Below, piece after piece: positions 51,591 through 60,773 of a DNA stretch of 64,000 bases. The DNA lies in assembly GCA_965222645.1 (NCBI GenBank), contig OZ244968.1:2666001-2730000 (forward strand), in the 5' to 3' direction. Position 1 is the stretch's first letter. Each line of letters starts with the position of its first letter. The translations under genes were made by a program, and so were the position numbers. Under the pieces are notes generated by a model that worked only from the letters and a program-made list of their open reading frames with translations, ran no database searches and was not told the origin of the DNA. This DNA is from JABDMH01 sp965222645. Its GTDB lineage: Bacteria > Bacteroidota > Bacteroidia > Chitinophagales > Saprospiraceae.

Positions 51591-54200
51591 CTACAGATCA
51601 AGCTCAATAGTGTCTCCAGGCTTAAATCCATTATTTTGTTCCATCGGTAAATCCCCCTCAGAGCTTTCTGGTTCCTCCTTTAATACCCGGATACCGCGGA
51701 TTAATTTTTCACTCAATCGGTTGCCAAGTGCTTTCCAACCCTTCACAGAAATAAAATCATCCAGATAAAGTGTCCAATATTCCTTTTTCTTTTTATTCAG
51801 GAAGTAATACTCCATTTCGACGCCACTCTCAGTCGTTGCAAAAAGAAGTTTTGACTTTTTGTGATCTTTTATAATAGCCATTTGTTCTCCCAAAGAAGTT
51901 GTCTCCACAACAAAACGCTTGACCATTGTCCATTCTTTTTCTCCGTCATAATGTACTGCAGTGACCACAGTATCTTTTGCCAGTCTGGAGACGTGCAATA
52001 AACCATCAATATTGATCTTCAAGATTGGATCCGGATTATGTAGCACATAGTAGCCCTTATTATAGAGAGCGATGATATGATCTCCGGTATCAAATGCTCC
52101 CAGATACTTACCGCGACCATCTGCATTGAGCCTTCCACTCACATCATCTACCCAGAGTTCCTGTGCTCCCAAAGTGGATTGACCTACTTCGATCTGTTCG
52201 ATCTTTCGAATGGGATATCGCGTTACTATGTTTCCTTTTGAGCCACGGCCTTTGATATCCAGAAAATCAAAATCAAATTCAATAATTTTTTTCTTTGCCC
52301 TGCAACTTGGAGATAATTGGATCCGTACCACTTCGGATTCTCCATTGGGATTGGCAGTCAGGTACAGTATTTTAGATCCCTTGGTGCCTCGTGTGAGCTG
52401 ATAATCTTTATCGCGCGTAATTGCCTTGACATTAAATCGCTTGCCCATTGCTCTACCCGTCTCCCCATCGACATAAATCATGTTATACGTTGTCCGGTCA
52501 TCTCCTTTCTTCCATACATCTACATGCATAATCCGTTGACCCATAAAAACTTTTTCACCAATTTTCGACACCTTAAAAGTTCCATCCTTTTTAAAAGCAA
52601 TAATATCGTCCAGGTCAGAACATTCTCTTATTTCCAATTCCCTTTTCAATCCCCAACCAATAAAGCCTTCCTTCATATTTGCATACAGCTTCACATTGTT
52701 AGCCGCCACTTGTACGATGTCAATCTGATCAAAAGATGTGATCTCAGTCCTTCTTGGAGTATTTTTTCCATATTTTTCAAATAACTCTTCAAAGTATTTA
52801 ATTGCAAATGCCGTTAGGTTTTTAAGGTCGTATTTAGTTTGTCCTATTTCTTCCTCTAAGCTCAGGATTGATGTTTCTGCTTTGAAAGTATTGTACTTAG
52901 AAATCCTCTTTATTTTTATCTCTGTAAGTCTAACAATGTCATCCTCCGTAAATGCGGATTTTAATTTCAGTCGCTTATCTCCGGGTTTCGCCTTTTCATC
53001 CGGATCTACGATATATTTTCGCATTTCGGAATCAATCGTTTCTATTACTTCATCCCAGCTCTCACATTCCTCGATTTCGCGATATACCCGTTTTTCGATA
53101 AAGATTTTTTCCAGACTCGCATAGTGCCACTTATTTTCAAGATCACCCTTTTTTATCTCCAATTCCTTCCGGAGAAGCTCTTTAGTATGCGCCACCGACA
53201 ATCTAAGTACATCATTGACCGATAAAAACTCAGGTTTGTTATCTACAATCACACATGCATTGGGTGAGACAGATATCCTGCAATTGGTGAACGCGTACAA
53301 CGCATCGATGGTCAGATCCGGTGACACTCCGTTGGCCAGGTCGATTTGGATCTCTACCTTCTGCGCTGTATTATCGGTAATCTGCTTAATTTTGATTTTT
53401 CCCTTGTCATTGGCTTTTACAATGCTATCAATCAGAGAACTGGTAGTCACCCCATAGGGCAGTTGAGAAATAATCAGTGTGTTTTTATCCCTTTTTTCGA
53501 TTTTAGCACGGATCAGTAACTTTCCTCCTCTTTTCCCATTATTGTAATCACTGACATCGATTGATCCACCCGTGGCAAAATCCGGATAAAGTGTAAATTT
53601 TTTATCCTCCAATACTTTGATAGCTGCTTTTATAAGTTCTCCGAGATTGTGGGGCATTATTTTGGTACTCAACCCGACGGCAATACCTTCCACACCCTGA
53701 GCAAGCAGCAATGGAAACTTCATGGGAAGGTTGATCGGTTCTTTCTTCCTGCCATCATAGGATAATTGCCACTCGGTCGTATCTTTATTGAAAGCAACAT
53801 CCAGTGCAAACTTGGTGAGCCGGGCTTCAATATATCTGGGAGCCGCCGCTGAATCACCGGTGCGGGTGTCACCCCAGTTACCCTGGGTATCGATCATGAG
53901 ATCATGTTGTCCCAATTTTACCAGTGCATCGCCAATGGCAGCATCACCGTGCGGATGAAATTGCATCGTCTGGCCAATCACATTGGCCACTTTGTGAAAC
54001 CGGCCGTCGTCCATCTCCTTGAGTGCATGGAGAAGGCGTCGCTGTACGGGCTTAAGACCGTCCTCGATGCTGGGTATAGCTCTTTCGAGGATCACATATG
54101 AAGCGTAATCCAAGAAATAGGTTTGATACATCCCCTTGAGGGAGTGAGGAGCTCCCTCCACTATGCTCATGATTATGGGTTTCTTCTTCTTTCTTGCCAT
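51591..54200 (-). CDS. parC: DNA topoisomerase IV subunit A (GyrA/ParC family)
   Basis: The 869-residue protein has the type IIA breakage-rejoining core: YFLDYASYVILERAIPSIEDGLKPVQRRLLHAL, FHKVANVIGQTMQFHPHGDAAIG, and the catalytic Tyr123 in AAAPRYIEARLT. The tower and coiled-coil regions follow, and then a C-terminal beta-pinwheel of about 300 residues with KGNIVTRYPIRKIEQIEVG and related blades. The lack of a GyrA box (QRRGGKG) and the Bacteroidota-specific length favour ParC over GyrA. With ParE it unlinks sister chromosomes after replication. The parE gene is not beside it in this window. A consensus promoter lies at 54220-54251. Confidence 0.87.
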   Translation of the reverse strand: MARKKKKPIIMSIVEGAPHSLKGMYQTYFLDYASYVILERAIPSIEDGLKPVQRRLLHALKEMDDGRFHKVANVIGQTMQFHPHGDAAIGDALVKLGQHDLMIDTQGNWGDTRTGDSAAAPRYIEARLTKFALDVAFNKDTTEWQLSYDGRKKEPINLPMKFPLLLAQGVEGIAVGLSTKIMPHNLGELIKAAIKVLEDKKFTLYPDFATGGSIDVSDYNNGKRGGKLLIRAKIEKRDKNTLIISQLPYGVTTSSLIDSIVKANDKGKIKIKQITDNTAQKVEIQIDLANGVSPDLTIDALYAFTNCRISVSPNACVIVDNKPEFLSVNDVLRLSVAHTKELLRKELEIKKGDLENKWHYASLEKIFIEKRVYREIEECESWDEVIETIDSEMRKYIVDPDEKAKPGDKRLKLKSAFTEDDIVRLTEIKIKRISKYNTFKAETSILSLEEEIGQTKYDLKNLTAFAIKYFEELFEKYGKNTPRRTEITSFDQIDIVQVAANNVKLYANMKEGFIGWGLKRELEIRECSDLDDIIAFKKDGTFKVSKIGEKVFMGQRIMHVDVWKKGDDRTTYNMIYVDGETGRAMGKRFNVKAITRDKDYQLTRGTKGSKILYLTANPNGESEVVRIQLSPSCRAKKKIIEFDFDFLDIKGRGSKGNIVTRYPIRKIEQIEVGQSTLGAQELWVDDVSGRLNADGRGKYLGAFDTGDHIIALYNKGYYVLHNPDPILKINIDGLLHVSRLAKDTVVTAVHYDGEKEWTMVKRFVVETTSLGEQMAIIKDHKKSKLLFATTESGVEMEYYFLNKKKKEYWTLYLDDFISVKGWKALGNRLSEKLIRGIRVLKEEPESSEGDLPMEQNNGFKPGDTIELDL

Positions 54201-54219
54201 TGGATACAGATGCAGCTAA

Positions 54220-54251
54220 CAAATTTAAAATTAGACGCTAACATATAACAA
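54220..54251 (-). promoter_or_regulatory. Promoter of parC (TTG ... TAAATTTG)
   Basis: On the minus strand, TTG at 54249-54251 is followed after 21 bases by TAAATTTG (54220-54227), matching the Bacteroidota -33 and -7 elements in sequence and spacing. The leader to ATG 54200 would be ~16 bases. Confidence 0.5.
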
Positions 54252-54403
54252 TATAGTGTCATTCCTGTATATCCAGATGCGGGTTGAGGCTAATGATGAT
54301 ACATCTTGCAGATGTTAGCCATATGTTAAAAAGCAGCAAAGGAATTCCAAAAAGCGTTTTTAAAAGCGTAACTTGAGGTGCAGATCTAAGTTTAAATTCT
54401 CAC

Positions 54404-54961
54404 ATGGATTTAGTGATAAATCTCGAACACGAGGAACATGATTTCATAGCGGCGTGCGTGCGTCAGGAAAAATGGGCGCAAAAACAGTTGTATATGGAGT
54501 ATTATGGCACGATGATGGGAGTGTGTTTGAGGTATGCAGGTGATCCGGACGAAGCTCTTGATATCTTACACGAAGGCTTTATCAAAGTCTTTCGAAATAT
54601 CAGTAAGTACAATTCTGGAACATCTCTAAGTGCATGGATTAGGAGAATCATGATTAATACCTCTATTGACTACTACAGGAAGAAGAGAAGACGGCGAACT
54701 GACAATATCGAACATGCATATGACCTTAGTGTCAAAGGTGCAGATGCGATTGGAAGATTTGGCGAGCAGGAGATTTTGGAGTCTATTCAGAAGCTCAGCC
54801 CAGCTTATAGAACTGTGTTTAATATGTACGTCATAGAGGGTTATTCACACAGGGAGATAGCAGAACGCTTGAATATTTCAGAGAGTACCTCAAGGTCAAA
54901 CCTGGTGAAAGCCAGGTTGAAATTAAAAGCGATGATCGAACCAACCTTACACAAATCATGA
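54404..54961 (+). CDS. ECF-type RNA polymerase sigma factor
   Basis: The 185-residue protein has sigma region 2 at ~25-95 (GVCLRYAGDPDEALDILHEGFIKVF, WIRRIMINTSIDYYRKKRRR) and region 4 at ~130-180 (LSPAYRTVFNMYVIEGYSHREIAERLNISESTSRSNLVKAR), with no region 1 or 3, as in extracytoplasmic-function sigma factors. Its last codons overlap the start of the next gene by 4 bases (ATGA), so the membrane protein downstream is its likely controller. Targets are unknown, though a self-regulated unit is the usual pattern. Near-consensus boxes upstream (TAACTTGA and TAAGTTTA, ~54367-54390) are not exact. Confidence 0.93.
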   Translation: MDLVINLEHEEHDFIAACVRQEKWAQKQLYMEYYGTMMGVCLRYAGDPDEALDILHEGFIKVFRNISKYNSGTSLSAWIRRIMINTSIDYYRKKRRRRTDNIEHAYDLSVKGADAIGRFGEQEILESIQKLSPAYRTVFNMYVIEGYSHREIAERLNISESTSRSNLVKARLKLKAMIEPTLHKS

Positions 54962-56328
54962 GCGAGAGATTAAACGAATTTGATCAGTACTTAAGGGATA
55001 TGCTCCAGGAGCATAAGGTCCCCTATGACGAGCAATCCTGGGATCAACTGGAAGCCAAATTGAACAGGGTCGAACTTCAGGAGCAAGAAGCTGTAGATCG
55101 AGTGGCCCGTAAAGCATTAGAAAATTACGCGGCTCCGTACAATCATTCCACATGGCATATCCTGAGTGATAGGCTAGACCGGATGAGCTATCGCAACCGG
55201 GTGATCGGTACCAAGGTAATGGAGGCCGCGGTAATTTTGCTTGCCATTCTGACTATGGTGAAGTTTCTTGGTCAGATACCCGATCAGCAGCGGCAGACTC
55301 CTATGATGACCCAAAACCAAGTTGTAGAAAAACTTGACAAATCAGATCAGGATGTGTCACCAGCGACAACACAATTGACACTGGATGACGCTGAGGGATT
55401 CGATAATAAGGATATAATGGGCTCCGTTCAATCGGAGTTTGCGGTGGGCAATCTTGCCTCCAAGACTGACGCTTTGATACCGCGATTGGAGATGCGGTTT
55501 TTTCCAGTAAGCATTTTCGAGGATAAATCTCTGGTGAGTCGCGATGGAATTGTCCAGCGAGAATCTGATTTTGTAAGCAAGTTGGAAAGTAGAAATAATG
55601 ATCCTCTCAAAGACCGGATCACTCCCATAGAAATCCATGAAGAATCCGATCTTCTTCCGCCTCTACCATCATATGATCTGGCCATGCTTGAGGCAGAGAC
55701 CGCTACTGACTTTCATTTGGCAAGCGCACCGCCAAACAACAAGGTAAAGACCAAGCTTAGTGTATTTCGCGAAATATCCAATAACCTCATCCTGAATGAT
55801 CCAGTATACGGGACCAAGCAGGTGGAGCAGTGGCAAAAAAGCCGGGGTGGCGGGATTTCTGCCAATGTGCAGTTTGGTCGGGTGGGTTTTGATATGGGCT
55901 TGATTTATTCCGAGCTTGATTATAAAGCCGGACTAGGCCGGAATGAGGTAAGAAAAGTACAACTCCCTGTCAGTCTAAGAGCGGATGTTATTGAGGGCAC
56001 CTATGGGAAATTCTACGCGAAAGCAGGAGGCTCAGCACATGGTGTGACTCGAGCACATTACGAAAAAAATCCAGATGCTTCAGCGGGTGGACCAAGAAGA
56101 AAAGCTCCACATTTCAATGACGGTTTACTGGAAAATGGTGAGACTAAAAACAATGTCTTTTACACACTGCATGCGGGTATGGGCTTTGAAGTTCCCATCC
56201 GTAAAAAGCTTGCCATCGTGGGAGAAGCTGCGTACCAAAGACATCTGGATGGCAAGATAGGACTTACTAATGACAAAATTCAAGACGCATTTACTGCAAG
56301 ATTTGGGGTAAGCTACAGCCTTCAATAA
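54958..56328 (+). CDS. Putative membrane partner of the sigma factor, fused to beta-barrel-like domain
   Basis: The 456-residue protein has a cytoplasmic N-terminus with two copies of a short motif: VPYDEQSWDQLEAKLNR (~21-37) and APYNHSTWHILSDRLDR (~59-75), an internal duplication. One membrane helix lies at ~83-104 (IGTKVMEAAVILLAILTMVKFL). After a linker rich in acidic residues (~110-270), the last ~170 residues resemble an outer-membrane barrel (GGGISANVQFGRVGFDMGLIY, YGKFYAKAGGSAHGV, FYTLHAGMGFEVPIRK). The start overlaps the sigma factor stop by 4 bases. Position and topology fit an anti-sigma role, but no ZAS or RskA motif is visible, so this is inference from context. Confidence 0.7.
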   Translation: MSERLNEFDQYLRDMLQEHKVPYDEQSWDQLEAKLNRVELQEQEAVDRVARKALENYAAPYNHSTWHILSDRLDRMSYRNRVIGTKVMEAAVILLAILTMVKFLGQIPDQQRQTPMMTQNQVVEKLDKSDQDVSPATTQLTLDDAEGFDNKDIMGSVQSEFAVGNLASKTDALIPRLEMRFFPVSIFEDKSLVSRDGIVQRESDFVSKLESRNNDPLKDRITPIEIHEESDLLPPLPSYDLAMLEAETATDFHLASAPPNNKVKTKLSVFREISNNLILNDPVYGTKQVEQWQKSRGGGISANVQFGRVGFDMGLIYSELDYKAGLGRNEVRKVQLPVSLRADVIEGTYGKFYAKAGGSAHGVTRAHYEKNPDASAGGPRRKAPHFNDGLLENGETKNNVFYTLHAGMGFEVPIRKKLAIVGEAAYQRHLDGKIGLTNDKIQDAFTARFGVSYSLQ

Positions 56329-56420
56329 ATAAAGTGGATCTCCCGGTTCGGGGTTATCATTAGAAAACTGTTTTAACCAATCTCCACCTCAATGGTTTTG
56401 GTCACAAATTCTTTTTTGCG

Positions 56421-57191
56421 ATGGGGATAAGATCATTTCTTTCGAAATTCGGCTTGTCATTGGCAATCTTCGTCACTTCCTGTCAAGTGTCAAAAAAGGC
56501 CTCAAGCTCGATGCCGATATCACATGACACGTGGACATCGCTGTTGAAAAAAAATGTTACTCAGGAAGGTTGGGTAGATTATGACGGTTTTCAGCAAGAT
56601 AGCAATGCATTAAAAAAATACCTGGACCTTATTCAACAAAATCATCCAAACGATAAGAATTGGACTCAAAAAGAGCAACTTGCATATTGGATAAACGCAT
56701 ACAATGCCTTCACCATAAAATTAGTAAGCGACCATTATCCAGTGGCAAGTATAAAAGATATCAAGAAGGGCATCCCATTTATAAACACAGTCTGGGATAT
56801 TAAATTTATTAAAATAGAAGGGCATCAATACGATCTCAACAATATCGAACACGGTATTATCAGAAAACATTTTGAAGAGCCCCGTATCCATTTTGCCATT
56901 AATTGTGCATCGGTGTCTTGTCCTAAGCTTCTAAACACGGCTTATACTGCCGAAGACCTTGACTCACAACTTACAGAAGCAACTACATCATTCCTAAATG
57001 ACCCTCTCCGTAATAATATTGCGGAAAATAAAGTGTCTTCGATTTTTTCATGGTTTAATGGAGACTTTAAAAAAAGTGAAGGAACTGTCGTCAATTTTAT
57101 TAATAGATATTCCAATAAAAAACTTGATCCCGAAAAAAAATTAGATTACCTGGAATACGATTGGTCCATTAACACGATGGAAAATAACTAG
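56421..57191 (+). CDS. DUF547 lipoprotein
   Basis: The 256-residue protein has a lipoprotein signal (MGIRSFLSKFGLSLAIFVTSC, lipidated Cys21). The mature part is DUF547 throughout: the NVTQEGWVDYDGFQQDSNALKKYL opening, the strongly conserved EQLAYWINAYNAFTIKL, the IHFAINCASVSCPKL cysteine pair and the WFNGDF motif near the end. DUF547 proteins are exported and their function is unproven; a cysteine-protease-like fold has been suggested for the family. Its TAG stop overlaps, on the opposite strand, the stop of the DUF1552 gene: the two share CTAG at 57188-57191. Confidence 0.88.
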   Translation: MGIRSFLSKFGLSLAIFVTSCQVSKKASSSMPISHDTWTSLLKKNVTQEGWVDYDGFQQDSNALKKYLDLIQQNHPNDKNWTQKEQLAYWINAYNAFTIKLVSDHYPVASIKDIKKGIPFINTVWDIKFIKIEGHQYDLNNIEHGIIRKHFEEPRIHFAINCASVSCPKLLNTAYTAEDLDSQLTEATTSFLNDPLRNNIAENKVSSIFSWFNGDFKKSEGTVVNFINRYSNKKLDPEKKLDYLEYDWSINTMENN

Positions 57192-58576
57192 ACCAAAAGA
57201 TCACTTAATTGACCATTACTGTCTCCAAAATTTTCCACATCAATACCCATAGAAGTAAGCATAGTGTGGTAGAGATTTGCCAGGGGAGTATGATCTCTAT
57301 AACGCACATTTAAACCGGTCTTCAATTTACCTCCATTGCTGCCACCCACTACGATAGGCAGATCTGCAGGAGAATGGCGCATACCATCCCTCAGACCAGA
57401 ACCAAATAAAACCATACTATTGTCCAGCAGTGTATGGTTGCCCTCATTGATTGCATTTAGCCTTTCTAAAAAATAAGCGTACTGATCAATGTGCCACCGG
57501 TTTATGATCTCATATTGTTTCATTTGCCTGGGATCATATTTATGATGCGACACAGCATGGTGAGTATCATGCACGCCTTCCAAAAAGGAAAAATTACGTC
57601 CACTGGCTGAATTACCCAACATAAATGTGGCTACACGTGAGGCATCACTCCAGAATGCCAGAACCATAATATCAATAAAGAGTCTTGCTTTTTGAGTCAC
57701 ATCTACCCCCTCAGAGTATTCGGCCCATTCGTCTATGCGTATGTCCATACACTTTAATTCTTCACGAATATCAGGGGTGATCTTCGCTTCAAAATCAGCA
57801 AGGTTAGCCCGATTGTCCAATCTCTTTTCGATGCTTCTTACGGAGGATAAATACTCGTTTAGTTTATTCCTGTCCTCAATTCCCAGTCTCTTTTCCATCC
57901 TTTTTGCATCTCGCATCACAATGTCCAGGACACTCTGCTTATTCGGATCATGGGGTGGGCGTGTTTTTCCCGGGATATAATTTCTAAACAAACGATCAAA
58001 CGCCATCCTCGGATCAATCTCTGTGGAGCAAGGCTGCTTTCCCGACTCCCAGCTGATCGCACTGCCGTAGAGACGTGTGATTCCAGTTGATTTACAAACA
58101 CCGCTTTTCATCCGATCCAGACCATACATCAAAGAGGGAAAGACTGTATTCGCTGCGGTGTGATTCGCAATCAATTGATCCAGTGAGATCCCACCCGCGT
58201 CCACATCTGAATCTACAGTACGGGCTACTTTCAGTGAGGTCAGAAAATTTGCAGTCTTTGTGTAGTGACCTTCTACAGTCTTGTGAGAGTGTTTATTCCA
58301 CAAACCACCGACCACTAAGATTTTATCTTTCACGTATTCCAATGGTGATAAAATCGGAGAAAGCTCAAAATCTGCACCCAGCTTTTTCGGAGACCATTTA
58401 TTTGGCTCCACTCCATTGGGCATGAACAGACAGGCGAAACGCTGAGGTCTTTCGTCATAGAAATGGGAGGACTTCAGAAGGCTTTCACCTCGAAGGAGGG
58501 AAGGCATAAAAGGTAATGCGATCGTGGCACCAATACCTCTAAGTACACTTCTTCTGTTGTGTTTTCTCGTGTTCAT
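57188..58576 (-). CDS. DUF1552 exported protein with Tat-type signal
   Basis: The 462-residue protein begins MNTRKHNRRSVLRGIGATIALPF, with an RR motif that suggests Tat export of a folded protein. Family segments include FACLFMPNGVEPNKWSP, GGLWNKHSHKTVEGHYTKTANFLTS-like sequence, SLDQLIANHTA, and VFGSGLRD-type LFGSGLRDGMRHSPADLPIVVGGSNGG. DUF1552 proteins are alkaline-phosphatase-superfamily-like exported proteins usually paired with DUF1592/DUF1588 cytochrome-like proteins, best known in Planctomycetes. Here the partner gene lies immediately upstream, overlapping by 4 bases (ATGA). Function unknown; carbohydrate or sulfated-substrate breakdown has been proposed on context in other genomes. 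Confidence 0.88.
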   Translation of the reverse strand: MNTRKHNRRSVLRGIGATIALPFMPSLLRGESLLKSSHFYDERPQRFACLFMPNGVEPNKWSPKKLGADFELSPILSPLEYVKDKILVVGGLWNKHSHKTVEGHYTKTANFLTSLKVARTVDSDVDAGGISLDQLIANHTAANTVFPSLMYGLDRMKSGVCKSTGITRLYGSAISWESGKQPCSTEIDPRMAFDRLFRNYIPGKTRPPHDPNKQSVLDIVMRDAKRMEKRLGIEDRNKLNEYLSSVRSIEKRLDNRANLADFEAKITPDIREELKCMDIRIDEWAEYSEGVDVTQKARLFIDIMVLAFWSDASRVATFMLGNSASGRNFSFLEGVHDTHHAVSHHKYDPRQMKQYEIINRWHIDQYAYFLERLNAINEGNHTLLDNSMVLFGSGLRDGMRHSPADLPIVVGGSNGGKLKTGLNVRYRDHTPLANLYHTMLTSMGIDVENFGDSNGQLSDLLV

Positions 58577-60534
58577 ATTTTCTTGTCTTCAAGGTATAGC
58601 TCAGTCATATCACTGCGCCTATGTCTAAATGGATAGCTATTTACAAGTGTGAGCATCATTTTCTCACTATGAAAATCATTCTTAAGAAGTGAGTTCTTTA
58701 TCTCTTTAATTGTAGGAGAATCTATAAATCCGATTCCTCTGCCAAAGGCATAGGACATCATTTTTCGAGCCAGATTCTCTGCAAATTTCTCTTTCTCTTC
58801 TGATATTGCCAATTTTAAGTCAACCGGTCCATTGATTTCTGTACCGTCTTCCATTACTGCGGTAGCATCAATAGGTGCTCGCTTATTATAATCATTTCGC
58901 CATCTGCCTATAGCATCAAAATTTTCCAATGCAAAACCAATCGGATCCATTTTATTGTGGCATCCCGCACAATTTGGTGAAGCTCGGTGCTTCTCCAGTA
59001 TCTTTCTAAATCCCAGCTCATCTGTATCGCTGCTTTCTTCGTTGAGTTCCGGTACATCCGGCGGTGGAGGTGGCGCAGGTGAACCAAGCAATTGCTCGAG
59101 CACCCATTGACCTCTTAGGACTGGGCTGGTCCGATTGGCTAGTGAAGTAGAGGTAAGTACTGCCCCCATACCCAGTATTCCACCACGTCCCTGATCTGCT
59201 ACCTGCACTGCTCGAAAGTCGTCTCCTTTTACTTCCGGTACGCCGTAATGAGAAGCCAGGGTTTCATTGAGCAACGTGTAATCACTCTTTATGAGCTCAA
59301 GCAGATTCCGGCGCTCGGTAAAAACATAATGAAAGTAATCGATTACTTCCCGGCGCATAGACTGTCTAAGATCTTCTGTAAACTCGGGAAACAATTCAGG
59401 ATCTGCCTGGGGATTGATCAAAGATTCCTCGACACCCAACCATTGGGGTGCAAACGATTGGGCAAATCTCTTAAACTTTGGGTTGCGCATCATCCGGCGT
59501 GCCTCTCTATTTAGGATCGCAGGATCGTGCAGATCATCGCGATATGCAGCTTGGAATAAAGTATCATCCGGCATCGATGACCACAACAAATATGAAAGTC
59601 TTGTCGCCAGCTCCAAATCTGAAATCTGATACGGTTTGTGGATAGGAAGATTGGCTTCGCTGCGGTACAAGAACATTGGCGAAATCAAAATACGCTTAAA
59701 AACAGTGCTCAAAGCCTGATCAAATCCATCCTTCTCCTTCCAAAGATCTTTAAAATAGATTTCATTAAAAAAACTGATGAGATCTTCCTTGTCTTCCGCA
59801 GGTAGAAAACCACGAAATGTTTTCGTAGCAAATGGCAAAATCACATCCTCGGCACATTTTGTAGCATAGTCCCAATGCACGGGTGTCTCTCTAAAAAGGC
59901 CCACGAGACGATTGATCAACTTTCGCAAAATACTGGGTCGATACCTTGATGGGACAATCTTTTTCCATTTTTGCTCATCTCCTCTCAGTGATTTCAGTAT
60001 CGAATCTGCTGCCATATAATATCGCTCCATCATCAGAGGGGTAACAAACAATACTCTGGACTGATTGTCGAAACCCTCACCCCCTGAACCTTCCTTGGGG
60101 AAATAAGCCATCGCATCAAAATCGACATCGAGAAGATCCTTAATTGTAAAAGAATACTCCCGGTGACTCAATCTGCGAATCACGGAAGGACCGGGATCAG
60201 GATCACTTAATGCATCATCCAACACTTTATTGATGATAAAAAGGAAGGAGTCTTTCTCTTCCTGGCTCATTCGGGGTTTGCCTCGGGGCGGCATTTCACC
60301 GGATTCTACAAGTTGAATCACTTTTTGCCAGGTCTCACCCCGACTCACCACACTGGGAATATAGTAGAAGATATCAAGATCCAGACCAGCCTTCTTGTCA
60401 GCTGCATTGTGGCACGAAGTACAATGTTTAGCCATTATCGGGTGTGATATACGACGCCATTCCCGGTCTGCTGGTGTATCTGCAGAAACGAGAAAATACG
60501 TTAAGCCGAGTAGAATCAGTAAAATAAGCCGCAT
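58573..60534 (-). CDS. Planctomycete-type cytochrome/DUF1592-DUF1588 protein
   Basis: ATG 60534 gives 653 residues with a signal (MRLILLILLGLTYFLVSA). The N-terminus has a c-type haem motif, KHCTSCHNAADKKAGLDL. A DUF1587-like stretch follows (RRLSHREYSFTIKDLLDVDF), then the DUF1595/DUF1592 core (LATRLSYLLWSSMPDD, FAPQWLGVEESLINP) and the DUF1588 section (GILGMGAVLTSTSLANRTSPVLRGQWVL). A second haem-type motif occurs in ASPNCAGCHNKMDPIGFALENFD, and the DUF1585-like end follows. It is a periplasmic multi-domain redox protein paired with DUF1552. The longer start at 60639 would put 35 residues before the signal and is unlikely. Confidence 0.88.
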   Translation of the reverse strand: MRLILLILLGLTYFLVSADTPADREWRRISHPIMAKHCTSCHNAADKKAGLDLDIFYYIPSVVSRGETWQKVIQLVESGEMPPRGKPRMSQEEKDSFLFIINKVLDDALSDPDPGPSVIRRLSHREYSFTIKDLLDVDFDAMAYFPKEGSGGEGFDNQSRVLFVTPLMMERYYMAADSILKSLRGDEQKWKKIVPSRYRPSILRKLINRLVGLFRETPVHWDYATKCAEDVILPFATKTFRGFLPAEDKEDLISFFNEIYFKDLWKEKDGFDQALSTVFKRILISPMFLYRSEANLPIHKPYQISDLELATRLSYLLWSSMPDDTLFQAAYRDDLHDPAILNREARRMMRNPKFKRFAQSFAPQWLGVEESLINPQADPELFPEFTEDLRQSMRREVIDYFHYVFTERRNLLELIKSDYTLLNETLASHYGVPEVKGDDFRAVQVADQGRGGILGMGAVLTSTSLANRTSPVLRGQWVLEQLLGSPAPPPPPDVPELNEESSDTDELGFRKILEKHRASPNCAGCHNKMDPIGFALENFDAIGRWRNDYNKRAPIDATAVMEDGTEINGPVDLKLAISEEKEKFAENLARKMMSYAFGRGIGFIDSPTIKEIKNSLLKNDFHSEKMMLTLVNSYPFRHRRSDMTELYLEDKKI

Positions 60535-60773
60535 AACTGCCACAATATCAGATGTTAAGTTAAGAAAAAAATAGATGGTGCGGATTTCCTCAACTAAAAT
60601 TACTGTCCATGCTATCACCTGGTTGTAGCGATGACTCATGAACTAAAACACAGATTCATGCTGTATATTTAACATTTACAATCTCTTTAAACGGTGATCG
60701 TATTATCTTGAATTTTGTAAACACAAACTAACCGGCAGAGTCTGAGCAGGGGTTTGTAAAGTTAAAAGATGGA

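Noticed and set aside
52317..53124. Plus-strand frames of 155 and 128 codons
   Set aside because: Antisense to parC, no start context or family match.
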